Positions 35,231 to 43,828 of a stretch of DNA of 64,000 nt are shown here, one piece after another; position 1 is the first letter of the stretch, and every line of letters starts with the position of its first letter. The stretch comes from CSP1-1 sp035620615 (lineage in GTDB: Archaea > Thermoproteota > Nitrososphaeria > Nitrososphaerales > Nitrosopumilaceae). Where the stretch lies: NCBI GenBank assembly GCA_035620615.1, contig DASPGM010000006.1:62001-126000 (forward strand), written 5' to 3'. The notes under the pieces were generated by a model. It saw nothing but the letters and a program-made list of their open reading frames with translations. It did not search any database and was not told where the DNA came from. The position numbers and the translations under genes were made by a program.

Positions 35231-36243
35231 GACATAACATCCTTGTAGATTGTATTATAAAAAATCCCATCCAGATCATACCCATTACGACCCAAGTATC
35301 CAAGCGTATTAGCCCTTTCAGCAAAAATGAAAATTGATTCTTCAATAGGATCAGATGTTATTGCTATGTTTTCTAATGATTTACTAACAACATCTGGCGG
35401 AAATGGTTTACCTAATTCTTTTTCTATAAATTGATTAAAAATTAATTCAGAGTCATCTGGATTTTCATTTATCCAGTTAACAGTTTTATTATTGGCGTCA
35501 ATCAATTTTTGAATAATTATTGGATTTTCTTCAATGTAAGCGGTTCTGGCAATTAATAGTGCGGAAGTAAATTTTTTTTCAGGCCAAAGATCCTCTTCAA
35601 AAAATAAGCGTTTACCTCCAAGTTCATGAACCAATCTTGTTGCCCATGGTTCTGGCACCCAAGCAGCATCTATATCTCCTTTAACAAATAAAGTGTAAAT
35701 GTCAGGATTCTCTAGATTCAGTACTATTACAGAGCCGCCTTTTTCTGCAGGCAAGAGTCCATTTTGTGACAAATAGTTACGTAAAGAGACATCTTGAGAA
35801 TTCCCAATTTGTGGAGCGGCAATTTTTTTTCCAGGCAAATCCTCTGCAGAATTAATTTTTGAATTAGGATGAATTACAAAACTGGCTCCCCCACTAGCGG
35901 CTCCAGCAAGAATTTTAAGCTCACGGGTTTCAGACTTTAAGAAACCGTTGATTACAGGTCCAGGCCCAACATAAGCGATATCTATTGATTTAGCAAACAT
36001 GGCTTCAATAACCTGCGGGCCACTATCAAAAATTTTAGAATCAAGAAACAGTTCAGTTCCAAGTTCACCAGCAAAAAATCCTTTCTCTATTGCAACTATT
36101 GGAACTAAATGATTTACAGTAGGAAAAAATGCAATCCTAACTTTATTGGCGGGTTCACTTTGAGTAGATTGGAAGAAAACAGATAATGTAACTATTAAGA
36201 GTAAACCAAAAATTCCAATAGTAACTGCTGAGCGAATTTTCAT
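35227..36243 (-). CDS. ABC substrate-binding protein (SsuA/NrtA/TauA-like)
   Basis: A 338-residue exported protein with an N-terminal hydrophobic anchor (about residues 7-26) and a periplasmic-type binding fold starting KVRIAFFPTVNH. The central AMFAKSIDIAYVGPGPVINGF motif is typical of the nitrate/sulfonate/taurine/thiamine-precursor group. The ligand cannot be read from sequence. First gene of the importer operon. It lies near methionine genes, so a sulfur compound is plausible but unproven. Confidence 0.85.
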   Translation of the reverse strand: MKIRSAVTIGIFGLLLIVTLSVFFQSTQSEPANKVRIAFFPTVNHLVPIVAIEKGFFAGELGTELFLDSKIFDSGPQVIEAMFAKSIDIAYVGPGPVINGFLKSETRELKILAGAASGGASFVIHPNSKINSAEDLPGKKIAAPQIGNSQDVSLRNYLSQNGLLPAEKGGSVIVLNLENPDIYTLFVKGDIDAAWVPEPWATRLVHELGGKRLFFEEDLWPEKKFTSALLIARTAYIEENPIIIQKLIDANNKTVNWINENPDDSELIFNQFIEKELGKPFPPDVVSKSLENIAITSDPIEESIFIFAERANTLGYLGRNGYDLDGIFYNTIYKDVMS

Positions 36244-36410
36244 AAAACAGCGTTATATTTGATGGATAAATAATGTTCGGATTTTAGCTCAAGCTAGTAG
36301 AGATTTTCTTGTTCAAAAAAGGAACTTTAGTTCCAATAAGAGCACCTAATACTGTTTAAACCAAAAGAACACAAAAAATAAAAGTACAGATACAGTCAGT
36401 GAGCTGCCTT

Positions 36411-37598
36411 ATGACACAAAAAGCTATTTTAGCATTTTCTGGTGGACTTGATACTTCAGTAGTGGTAAAGTATCTCCAAGAAAAACACGATATGGATGTA
36501 ATTACAGTTACAATAGATGTTGGACAAGGAGATAATCCGAAAATAATTGCCTCAAAAGCAAAAAAACTAGGTGTAAAAAAACATTACAATATTGATGCAA
36601 AAAAAGAATTTGCAGTAAAATATATTTTTCCTTCAATAAAGGCAAATGCATTATATCAAAAAAAATATTGTCTAGCTACAGCTCTTGCAAGACCTTTAAT
36701 TGCAACTAAAGTTCTGGAAATTGCAAAAAAGGAAAAAGTAACAGCACTTGCTCATGGATGTTCAGGAAAAGGAAATGATCAAGTTAGATTTGACATTACT
36801 ATGCGTGCTGGATCAAATCTTCCCATTATTGCACCCATAAGGGATTTGAATTTAGATAGAACAACAGAACTAGAATTTGCAAAAAAACATGGAATAAAAA
36901 TCGATACTGTTGCCAAAAAATTTAGTATTGACCAAAATTTATGGGGAAGAGCTATAGAAGGAGGAGTATTAGAGGATGCATATAAGGAGCCACCAGATGA
37001 TGCATTTATTTGGGTAAAGACAAAAAATTTACCTGCAACTCCAAGTTATATTGAAATTAAATTTGAAAAAGGCATTCCAGTAGCAGTAGATGGAAAGGCT
37101 AAAGATCCTGTTCAATTAATTGAATACATTAACACCAAAGCAGGAAATGCGGGGATAGGAATTGTAGACCATATTGAGGATAGAGTTGTTGGTATAAAAT
37201 CTCGCGAAGTTTACGAAACTCCTGCAGCAACTTGTATTATTGAGGCTCATTCTGATTTAGAAAAAATGGTGCACACCAAACATCAAACAAAATTCAAATC
37301 TATTGTAGATAATGAGTGGTCATGGTTAGTATACTCTGGATTGTGGGAAGATCCGTTAAAAAGAGATCTAGATTCATTTATCGATCAGACCCAAAAATAT
37401 GTTAGTGGAACTGTAAAACTCAAAATGTTCAAGGGCGGATTACGAGTGGTAGGGCGAAAATCGAGATATTCCCTGTATAAACATGACATTGCAACTTATG
37501 GAAAAGGCTCTACATTCGATCAGAAATTAGCTAAAGGATTCGTTGAATTGTGGGGAATGCAGTCAACAGAAGCTAATAAATTACATAAGAATCGGTGA
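36411..37598 (+). CDS. argG: Argininosuccinate synthase
   Basis: Condenses citrulline and aspartate with ATP in arginine synthesis. The PP-loop AFSGGLDTS lies near residue 7, and the later GCSGKGNDQVRF (near 117) and DQNLWGRAIEGG motifs are diagnostic. I chose the ATG at 36411; a GTG at 36399 would add four residues. The stop is directly followed by lysW1, so argG leads the first amino acid operon. argH is not in this window. Confidence 0.95.
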   Translation: MTQKAILAFSGGLDTSVVVKYLQEKHDMDVITVTIDVGQGDNPKIIASKAKKLGVKKHYNIDAKKEFAVKYIFPSIKANALYQKKYCLATALARPLIATKVLEIAKKEKVTALAHGCSGKGNDQVRFDITMRAGSNLPIIAPIRDLNLDRTTELEFAKKHGIKIDTVAKKFSIDQNLWGRAIEGGVLEDAYKEPPDDAFIWVKTKNLPATPSYIEIKFEKGIPVAVDGKAKDPVQLIEYINTKAGNAGIGIVDHIEDRVVGIKSREVYETPAATCIIEAHSDLEKMVHTKHQTKFKSIVDNEWSWLVYSGLWEDPLKRDLDSFIDQTQKYVSGTVKLKMFKGGLRVVGRKSRYSLYKHDIATYGKGSTFDQKLAKGFVELWGMQSTEANKLHKNR

Positions 37599-37775
37599 AT
37601 GAAATCGATGAACTGTCCCGAATGTGATGCAAGTCTAAACATCCCTGACGACGCCGCAGTAGGAGAAATTGTCTCCTGTCCTGATTGTGGAGCTGACTTT
37701 GAAATCTCCAAAAAAGATGGAACAAATGTAGAATTAAAACAAGCAGAAACTGTTGGCGAAGATTGGGGAGAGTAG
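37599..37775 (+). CDS. lysW: LysW amino-group carrier protein 1
   Basis: Tiny acidic zinc-ribbon protein that holds the alpha-amino group of glutamate or alpha-aminoadipate during arginine/lysine synthesis. Two CxxC pairs (CPEC near the start, CPDC in the middle) bind zinc. It ends EDWGE; in this family the terminal Glu side chain is the attachment point. The ATG at 37599 abuts the argG stop, and a second ATG at 37608 would give 55 residues. It is followed immediately by lysX1. Location beside argG suggests the arginine branch. Confidence 0.92.
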   Translation: MKSMNCPECDASLNIPDDAAVGEIVSCPDCGADFEISKKDGTNVELKQAETVGEDWGE

Positions 37776-38633
37776 TTGTCAAAAATCGGTATCGTTTTTG
37801 ACCGACTTAGATTAGAAGAAAAGATGCTTGAAAAACAAGCAATTGATCTTGGTCACAAAACAATAATGGTTGATGCCAAAATCACTAATTTTGATACAGA
37901 TAGTCAAAAAATAAATTTTGATTTTGGCGATGTAGTTTTAGAACGATGTATTAGTTACTTTAGAGGTCTTCATTTTACAGCTTGCTTAGAGTTCTTAGGA
38001 TTTCCTATAATAAACAAATTAAATGTAGCAAGTAATTGCGGAGATAAGCTTATCATGTCTTTACTTTTAAAAAAAGGTGGAGTTCCAACTCCTAAAACAT
38101 ATTTTTCATTTTCAGCTGAATCTGCAAAAGAAAATCTTGAAAAAGTTGGTTATCCTCTAGTCTTAAAACCAATTATTGGAAGTTGGGGAAGAGGGGTTAT
38201 GCCATTAAAGGACAAAGACACAGTAGATGCAATGTTTGAGTTACGTGAGTTAAGTGATGGTCCACATGATAGAATTTTTTATCTACAAGAACTCATTAAA
38301 CGCCCTCCAAGAGATATTCGTGTAATTACTGTAGGAGATAGAGCCATATCTGCCATGTACCGAAAGTCATCAGGAGGTTTTAAAACAAACATTGCATTAG
38401 GTGCAGAGCCAGAACTATGTGAAATTACTAAAGAAATTGAAGATGTTTGTGCAAAAGCGTCTCAGGCAGTGGGCGGGGGAATTTTAGGAGTTGATTTGAT
38501 GGAAGATGAAAAAAATGGCCTTGTTGTTCATGAAGTAAATAATACTGTCGAGTTTAAAGGATTGGTAAAAGTATCAAAACACAATATCCCAAAAGAAATG
38601 GTAGAATTTGCCTTAAATTCTGCTAGAAAGTAA
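37776..38633 (+). CDS. lysX: LysW ligase 1 (ArgX/LysX family, ATP-grasp)
   Basis: Attaches glutamate or alpha-aminoadipate to the LysW carrier with ATP. The 285-residue ATP-grasp protein has VLKPIIGSWGRGV near residue 128 and HEVNNTVEFKG near 250 for ATP and metal binding. The start is TTG at 37776, directly after lysW1. The paralogue at 43825 is similar in layout. Position beside argG suggests the glutamate-specific (ArgX) role, but specificity cannot be read by eye. Confidence 0.9.
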   Translation: MSKIGIVFDRLRLEEKMLEKQAIDLGHKTIMVDAKITNFDTDSQKINFDFGDVVLERCISYFRGLHFTACLEFLGFPIINKLNVASNCGDKLIMSLLLKKGGVPTPKTYFSFSAESAKENLEKVGYPLVLKPIIGSWGRGVMPLKDKDTVDAMFELRELSDGPHDRIFYLQELIKRPPRDIRVITVGDRAISAMYRKSSGGFKTNIALGAEPELCEITKEIEDVCAKASQAVGGGILGVDLMEDEKNGLVVHEVNNTVEFKGLVKVSKHNIPKEMVEFALNSARK

Positions 38634-38688
38634 TATTGCCTAAATACCACCCATAACCTATATCAAACCCAAAAAAAATAGTGCAATT

Positions 38689-38835
38689 ATGGAAGAAAAA
38701 AAGCCCAAGGTAAGTAAATGGGATACAATGGTTCATGCATCTTTTAGAAAAGTAGTTTCCTTTGATCTTTTATTCTTTGGAATTGGGATTGTGGTTGGAA
38801 TGGGTATTGGCGTATATTTGATTGCAGGTAATTAA
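38689..38835 (+). CDS. Small single-span membrane protein in the arg/lys operon
   Basis: A 48-residue protein, too short for ordinary gene lists. The first 25 residues are basic and polar (MEEKKPKVSKWDTMVHASFR), followed by a transmembrane helix of about 20 residues rich in Gly/Val/Ile. It lies on the coding strand between lysX1 and lysY with 55- and 86-base gaps. No family is recognised. A membrane link for the pathway, or an unrelated small protein, are both possible. Confidence 0.55.
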   Translation: MEEKKPKVSKWDTMVHASFRKVVSFDLLFFGIGIVVGMGIGVYLIAGN

Positions 38836-38921
38836 ATTACATCCTCTATTAAACTAGGAATTTAAGAAAAAAGATATCACTACTAGGAAATAAATTATAG
38901 CAATTTGCGAAGAGAGTATCT

Positions 38922-39968
38922 ATGAAAGTAGGAGTAGTTGGCGCTTCAGGTTATGTTGGTGGAGAAACACTTCGCCTCTTGGTAAACCATCCCCAGGTAG
39001 AAATAACAATGGTTACATCAAGACAACATGTAGGAGAATATCTGCACAGAATACAACCAAGTTTGAAAGGTTTTACAGACCTTACATTTTCAGAGCTTGA
39101 TTATGATAAAATGACAGACAAGTGTGATCTGGTATTTACTGCTGTTCCTCATGGAACTGCCACAGAGATTGTAAAAACATTGTACGATAGAGGAATGAAG
39201 ATAATTGATCTTAGCGCAGATTACAGATTACATAATCCAGAAGATTATGGCAAATGGTATGGTTGGGAACATCCTCATCCAGATTACTTGAAAAAATCTG
39301 TTTTTGGGGTTCCAGAATTACATAGAGAGCAAATAAAAAATGCACAACTTGTATCATGTCCTGGATGTATGGCAGTTACTTCAATGTTAGCGTTAGCACC
39401 TCTAGTGAGAAATAACATAATAGATTTGGAACATATTGTTGTTGATTCCAAAATTGGATCCTCTGGTGCAGGTTCTGGATCAGGTACAGCTCATGCAATG
39501 CGTGCTGGAGTTATACGTCCATACAAGCCTGCAAAACACAGACACACTGGAGAGATTGAACAAGAACTAAGTGAAATTGCTGGAACAAAAATTCGTGTCT
39601 CAATGAGTCCACATGCAGTTGATGTTGTACGCGGGATTTTATGTACAAATCATACATTCATGAAAAAAGACATTGAAGAAAAAGAAATATGGAAATTATA
39701 TCGTGAAGCATATGGGAATGAAAAGTTTATCAGACTAATTCGAGATAAAAATGGATTATACAAATTTCCAGATCCAAAGTTTGTAGTTGGTTCGAATTTT
39801 TGTGATATTGGATTTGATTTAGATGAAGATAATCATAGACTCATTGCAATATCAGCGTCGGATAATCTTATGAAAGGTGCTGCAGGGTCTGCCATACAAA
39901 ACATGAATGTTATGTCAGGCTATGATGAAATGGAAGGTCTAAAATACACACCACTTACACCAGTATAA
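38922..39968 (+). CDS. lysY: LysW-glutamyl/aminoadipyl phosphate reductase (ArgC/LysY)
   Basis: NADPH-dependent reduction of the carrier-bound acyl phosphate to the semialdehyde. The Rossmann loop GASGYVGGE is near residue 8, and the catalytic Cys is in SCPGCMAVTS near 150. At 348 residues it has normal length. With lysZ and lysJ it is present once here, so it probably serves both arginine and lysine branches, as shown for Sulfolobus. Followed three bases later by lysZ. Confidence 0.93.
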   Translation: MKVGVVGASGYVGGETLRLLVNHPQVEITMVTSRQHVGEYLHRIQPSLKGFTDLTFSELDYDKMTDKCDLVFTAVPHGTATEIVKTLYDRGMKIIDLSADYRLHNPEDYGKWYGWEHPHPDYLKKSVFGVPELHREQIKNAQLVSCPGCMAVTSMLALAPLVRNNIIDLEHIVVDSKIGSSGAGSGSGTAHAMRAGVIRPYKPAKHRHTGEIEQELSEIAGTKIRVSMSPHAVDVVRGILCTNHTFMKKDIEEKEIWKLYREAYGNEKFIRLIRDKNGLYKFPDPKFVVGSNFCDIGFDLDEDNHRLIAISASDNLMKGAAGSAIQNMNVMSGYDEMEGLKYTPLTPV

Positions 39969-39971
39969 CAA

Positions 39972-40772
39972 ATGATTACTATCAAAATTGGAGGAAGTGT
40001 AGTAGATGATTTACATCAAAGTACAATATCAGATATTAAAAAAATTTCTGAGAAAGAGGAAATAATTATTGTTCATGGAGGAGGTAAAGAAGTAACCAAA
40101 GTTTGCAAACAATTAGGAATAGAACCAAAATTTGTTACATCGCCTAGCGGAATAAAAAGTAGGTATACTGACAAAGAAACTGTTGACATTTTCACTATGG
40201 TAATGTCAGGTAGAATTAACAAGACCATAGTAAGAATGCTTCAACAAAATGGAATTAATGCAGTGGGATTATCTGGAGTAGATGGAAAAATAATTCAAGC
40301 TAATAGGAAAAAAAAATTACTTATTGTAAATGAGAAAGGTCGAAAGCAAGCAATAGATGGAGGATATACAGGAAAAATTTCTAATGTAAATGATTCATTA
40401 ATTAAATCATTATTAAAGCAAAAAATCATTCCAGTCATTTCTCCTATTGCTCTTTCAGAAGAATCAGAGTTTCTAAATGTGGATGGGGACAGGGCAGCAG
40501 CCTATGTTGCTGGAAAAATTCAAAGTGACAAAGTTTTGTTTCTAACAAATGTGGATGGATTATTAATGGATGAAAAATTAGTAAACAACTTGACTCTAAA
40601 GGAAGCAAAAGAAATAATGCCAAAAGTGGGATTTGGTATGGAAAAAAAGATTTTAGCTGCAACAGAAGCTTTGGAAATGGGTGTAAAGGAGGCATTGATT
40701 GCAAATGGCCAAAGAGAAAATCCTATATCAGCAGCTATTGCTCATCATAATTGCACGGTAATTCAAAAATGA
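39972..40772 (+). CDS. lysZ: LysW-glutamate/aminoadipate kinase (ArgB/LysZ)
   Basis: Phosphorylates the side-chain carboxylate of the carrier-bound amino acid. An amino acid kinase fold of 266 residues, with IKIGGSVVDD near residue 4, VHGGGKEVTKV near 34 and NVDGDRAAAYVAG near 168. Its TGA overlaps the lysJ ATG by four bases, implying coupling. Confidence 0.93.
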   Translation: MITIKIGGSVVDDLHQSTISDIKKISEKEEIIIVHGGGKEVTKVCKQLGIEPKFVTSPSGIKSRYTDKETVDIFTMVMSGRINKTIVRMLQQNGINAVGLSGVDGKIIQANRKKKLLIVNEKGRKQAIDGGYTGKISNVNDSLIKSLLKQKIIPVISPIALSEESEFLNVDGDRAAAYVAGKIQSDKVLFLTNVDGLLMDEKLVNNLTLKEAKEIMPKVGFGMEKKILAATEALEMGVKEALIANGQRENPISAAIAHHNCTVIQK

Positions 40773-41944
40773 CTGAAGAACAATTTACAGGAAATCTGTA
40801 TCAGAGGTTTCCTATCACTATAGAACGGGGATTAGGTTCTCATGTATGGGATGTAAATGATAAGGAGTACATAGATTGCATGGGCGGCTATGGGGTTGCC
40901 CTAGTTGGTCATAGAAATCAAAGAGTGGTCAATGCCATAAAATTACAACTTGAAAAAATAATTACAGTGCACAGTTCAATATACAACAAAACCAGGGAAA
41001 AATTTCTTGAAGATTTAATCAACATTGCCCCAAAGAGTTTATCTCAAGTTCATTTAAACAACAGCGGTACAGAAGCAATTGAGGCTGCAATAAAATTTGC
41101 AAGAAAATTTACTCAGAAAAAAGGAATGATTGCAATGAATGGTTCGTACCATGGAAAATCCATGGGTTCACTATCACTTACTTTCAATCCAAAATATAGA
41201 AAGGAATTTGAACCATTAGTAGAGAAGGTTTCATTTTCGCCTTTTGGTGATATTGAAGCATTACGATCAAAAATTGATGAAGATACTGGTTTTGTAATAT
41301 TAGAACCAATTCAGGGAGAAAGTGGCATTCACGTAGCACCAGATGGATTTTTACAAGATGTAAGAAAACTATGCGATGAACGAGGGGTTCTTTTAATTTT
41401 TGACGAAATTCAATCTGGTTTTGGCAGAACAGGACGAATGTGGGCTTGTGAACACTGGAACACAACACCAGACATTATGTGTCTTGCAAAAGGAATTGCT
41501 GGAGGAATACCAATGGGTGCAACACTAGTTAGACCTGATATACTTGCATGTATGAAAAAGGGAGAACACTCATCTACATTTGGTGGCAATCCAATATCCT
41601 GTGCAGCTGGCTCTGCTGCAATTAAAGCCCTAACAGAGGATGGATTAATTCAAAATGCAGAAAAAATGGGAAAAATATTTCGAGATGGATTAGAACAACT
41701 AAAAGATAAGCATAATATAATTCGCGAAGTACGTGGCAAAGGCCTAATGATCGGAGTAGAACTAAAGTTTGATGTAAAGGACATTTTAATGGAGGCAATT
41801 AAAAAAGGAGTGCTGTTACTATATTCAGGTCGAAATATAATCAGACTTTTGCCCCCATTAGTTATAACCGAAGAAGATATTACAAATGTTCTAAAGACAT
41901 TAGATATATTATTTAGTGCTGAGGAAAAAAAGAATCATGCATAA
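40769..41944 (+). CDS. lysJ: LysW-semialdehyde aminotransferase (ArgD/LysJ)
   Basis: PLP enzyme that aminates the carrier-bound semialdehyde to give ornithine or lysine on the carrier. 391 residues from the ATG at 40769. Class III aminotransferase marks: NSGTEAIEAAIK near residue 94, FDEIQSGFGRTG near 211, and the PLP lysine in LAKGIAGGIPMG near 241. A TTG at 40751 upstream would enlarge the overlap with lysZ and is less likely. Its end overlaps the regulator gene by eight bases. Confidence 0.93.
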   Translation: MTEEQFTGNLYQRFPITIERGLGSHVWDVNDKEYIDCMGGYGVALVGHRNQRVVNAIKLQLEKIITVHSSIYNKTREKFLEDLINIAPKSLSQVHLNNSGTEAIEAAIKFARKFTQKKGMIAMNGSYHGKSMGSLSLTFNPKYRKEFEPLVEKVSFSPFGDIEALRSKIDEDTGFVILEPIQGESGIHVAPDGFLQDVRKLCDERGVLLIFDEIQSGFGRTGRMWACEHWNTTPDIMCLAKGIAGGIPMGATLVRPDILACMKKGEHSSTFGGNPISCAAGSAAIKALTEDGLIQNAEKMGKIFRDGLEQLKDKHNIIREVRGKGLMIGVELKFDVKDILMEAIKKGVLLLYSGRNIIRLLPPLVITEEDITNVLKTLDILFSAEEKKNHA

Positions 41945-42356
41945 AGATAATATCGATGAAAAAATTATAGAGTTCTTAAAAAATGATTCTAGGGAATCGT
42001 TTGTAGATATTGGAAAAAAACTAAAACTATCAGAATCTGCAGTACGAAGAAGAGTAAAAAATTTAGTAGATAGTGGTACCATTAAAAAATTCACTGTTGA
42101 AGTTGGTGAAGGAAATGCAACAAGTGCAATTGTTTTGATTTCAGTGGAATCTTCCATGGACACATCCAAAGTTTCAACAAAGCTAACCAAACTAGCTGGA
42201 GTAAAAACAGTATATGAGATAACAGGCCAGTATGACATTACCGTAATTATTAGTGCGCCAAACATTAATGAAATTAATGCGTGCATTGATGCATTACGAA
42301 AAATTCCTGGTGTGTCTGATACAAATACAGTGATTATTCTAAGAACTATATCATAA
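41937..42356 (+). CDS. lysM: Lrp/AsnC-family regulator (LysM type)
   Basis: A 139-residue regulator with an N-terminal winged helix-turn-helix (DIGKKLKLSESAVRRRVKNL near residue 20) and a C-terminal RAM/AsnC effector domain (YEITGQYDITVII near 84). In Sulfolobus, LysM controls lysine genes in response to lysine, and this gene sits inside the equivalent cluster. The likely start is the ATG at 41937, overlapping lysJ by eight bases. The 116-base region downstream, before lysS, is a likely place for an operator. Confidence 0.87.
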   Translation: MHKDNIDEKIIEFLKNDSRESFVDIGKKLKLSESAVRRRVKNLVDSGTIKKFTVEVGEGNATSAIVLISVESSMDTSKVSTKLTKLAGVKTVYEITGQYDITVIISAPNINEINACIDALRKIPGVSDTNTVIILRTIS

Positions 42357-42438
42357 AACGAGATTCGGATAATATTTTTTATTATTAACTAAAACAGGAT
42401 CAAATTATTCATATTTCGACGAAGATAGTACGGATATG

Positions 42439-42447
42439 TTTATATTC
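42439..42447 (+). promoter_or_regulatory. TATA-like box of the lysS operon
   Basis: TTTATATTC, centred 30 bases before the lysS ATG at 42473. It separates the lysS-lysW2-lysX2-lysK unit from the upstream operon and predicts an almost leaderless message. Confidence 0.5.
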
Positions 42448-42472
42448 TAAGAATTTAACAACTAAATCCGCA

Positions 42473-43648
42473 ATGAATGATCCGAATTACTATGCAGACC
42501 TATACAATGCATATGATAAAAAACCAAAAAAGATACGAATCCTAGATAGTACTCTACGGGAAGGTGAACAACATCCAGGAGTATCTTTTAGCATCAAACA
42601 AAGAATTCAGATTGCATGGATGCTTGATTATTTTGGTGTTGATCAAATTGAAATTTCTCCTATTGTATCAAAGGATCATTTTGAATCTACAAAAACGATT
42701 ATCAAGCAGGGCTTAAAAGCAGATATTGTTTCACATGGAAGGGCATTAAAAGAAGACATCGATATATCCCTAAAATGTGATGCAAAATGGACTGCGGCTT
42801 ATTTAGGAATTTCAGATATACATCTAAAAGATAAGTTGAGAATTTCAAGACAAGAAGCACTAAAAAGAGCTGTAGAAACTGTCGAGTATGCAAAATCTCA
42901 CGGTCTTAAAATTAGGTTCACTGTAGAAGACGGAAGTAGGGCTGACCCAAAATTTTTACTTCAGGTTTGTAAAGCTATTAAAGAAGCAGGTGTAGACCGA
43001 ATTAGCCTTCCAGATACAGTTGGGATTATGAGACCAATTGGAATGTATAATTTTGTACAATCTGTTCGTAAAGAAATTGATGTTCCGCTAGATGCACATG
43101 TTCATAATGACATTGGTTTGGCATTAGCTAATGCATTAGCTGCGTGTGATGCAGGAGCAGATCAAATTCATACTACTATTGATGGTATTGGAGAAAGAAC
43201 AGGGATTCCTTCTCTTGCAGAAACTGCAGTAGCATTAACATATTTGTACAAATCTCCTAATGATTTTAGATTGGATATGTTAATGGATCTTTCAAGACTT
43301 ATTGAGCAATATACATCAATAAGACCATATGATTCTAAACCAATAGTTGGATCATCTGCATACAAACACAAAGCAGGGACTCACTTGGCTGCAATTCTAA
43401 AAAATCCAGCAGCATACGAACCTATTCCCCCAAAGATTGTAGGAAATAGAAGAAGAATTGTATTTGGAGAATTAGCTGGAAAAACTGGAGCAGCCTATCT
43501 TATGTCTCTACTAGGACTAAAAAAAGATGCTGAGGGGGCAAAAGAGGTAGCCCTAGGTCTCAAAAACCTTCGAATGGGTGATTTAATTGAAATTCCACTA
43601 GAAGACAGTCTTGAAAGAAAGATAATTAATGACAAGGGAGAAACGTAG
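42473..43648 (+). CDS. lysS: Homocitrate synthase-type HMG-CoA lyase family enzyme (LysS)
   Basis: Condenses acetyl-CoA with 2-oxoglutarate to homocitrate, the entry to the aminoadipate lysine pathway. 391 residues. The family starts RILDSTLREGEQHPGVSF near residue 22 (metal and substrate Arg/Asp/Glu). The metal-binding HVHNDIGLALAN is near 204. A 2-isopropylmalate synthase is possible by fold, but the LysW cluster and pairing with lysW2/lysX2 favour homocitrate. Confidence 0.88.
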   Translation: MNDPNYYADLYNAYDKKPKKIRILDSTLREGEQHPGVSFSIKQRIQIAWMLDYFGVDQIEISPIVSKDHFESTKTIIKQGLKADIVSHGRALKEDIDISLKCDAKWTAAYLGISDIHLKDKLRISRQEALKRAVETVEYAKSHGLKIRFTVEDGSRADPKFLLQVCKAIKEAGVDRISLPDTVGIMRPIGMYNFVQSVRKEIDVPLDAHVHNDIGLALANALAACDAGADQIHTTIDGIGERTGIPSLAETAVALTYLYKSPNDFRLDMLMDLSRLIEQYTSIRPYDSKPIVGSSAYKHKAGTHLAAILKNPAAYEPIPPKIVGNRRRIVFGELAGKTGAAYLMSLLGLKKDAEGAKEVALGLKNLRMGDLIEIPLEDSLERKIINDKGET

Positions 43649-43660
43649 GTAGGAAGCAAT

Positions 43661-43828
43661 ATGACTAAATGTCCCGAATGTGATGCAAATATCTCTATTC
43701 CAGCAGATGCTTTGGAAGGAGAAATCATAACCTGTCCTGAATGTGGGGCAAGTTTTGAACTAGCTAAAGGAGCAAGCGGATTTGATCTAAAACCTGCCCA
43801 AACAGTGGGAGAGGACTGGGGGCAGTGA
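43661..43828 (+). CDS. lysW: LysW amino-group carrier protein 2, with C-terminal Gln
   Basis: A second LysW of 55 residues, with CPEC near residue 4 and CPEC near 25 and an acidic linker. It closes EDWGQ. I read the last codons as GAG GAC TGG GGG CAG TGA. In known LysW proteins the final Glu provides the side-chain carboxylate that is ligated to the substrate, so Gln here is unexpected. The gene starts with ATG at 43661, 12 bases after lysS, and its TGA overlaps the lysX2 GTG by four bases, implying tight coupling with that ligase. Confidence 0.9.
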   Translation: MTKCPECDANISIPADALEGEIITCPECGASFELAKGASGFDLKPAQTVGEDWGQ

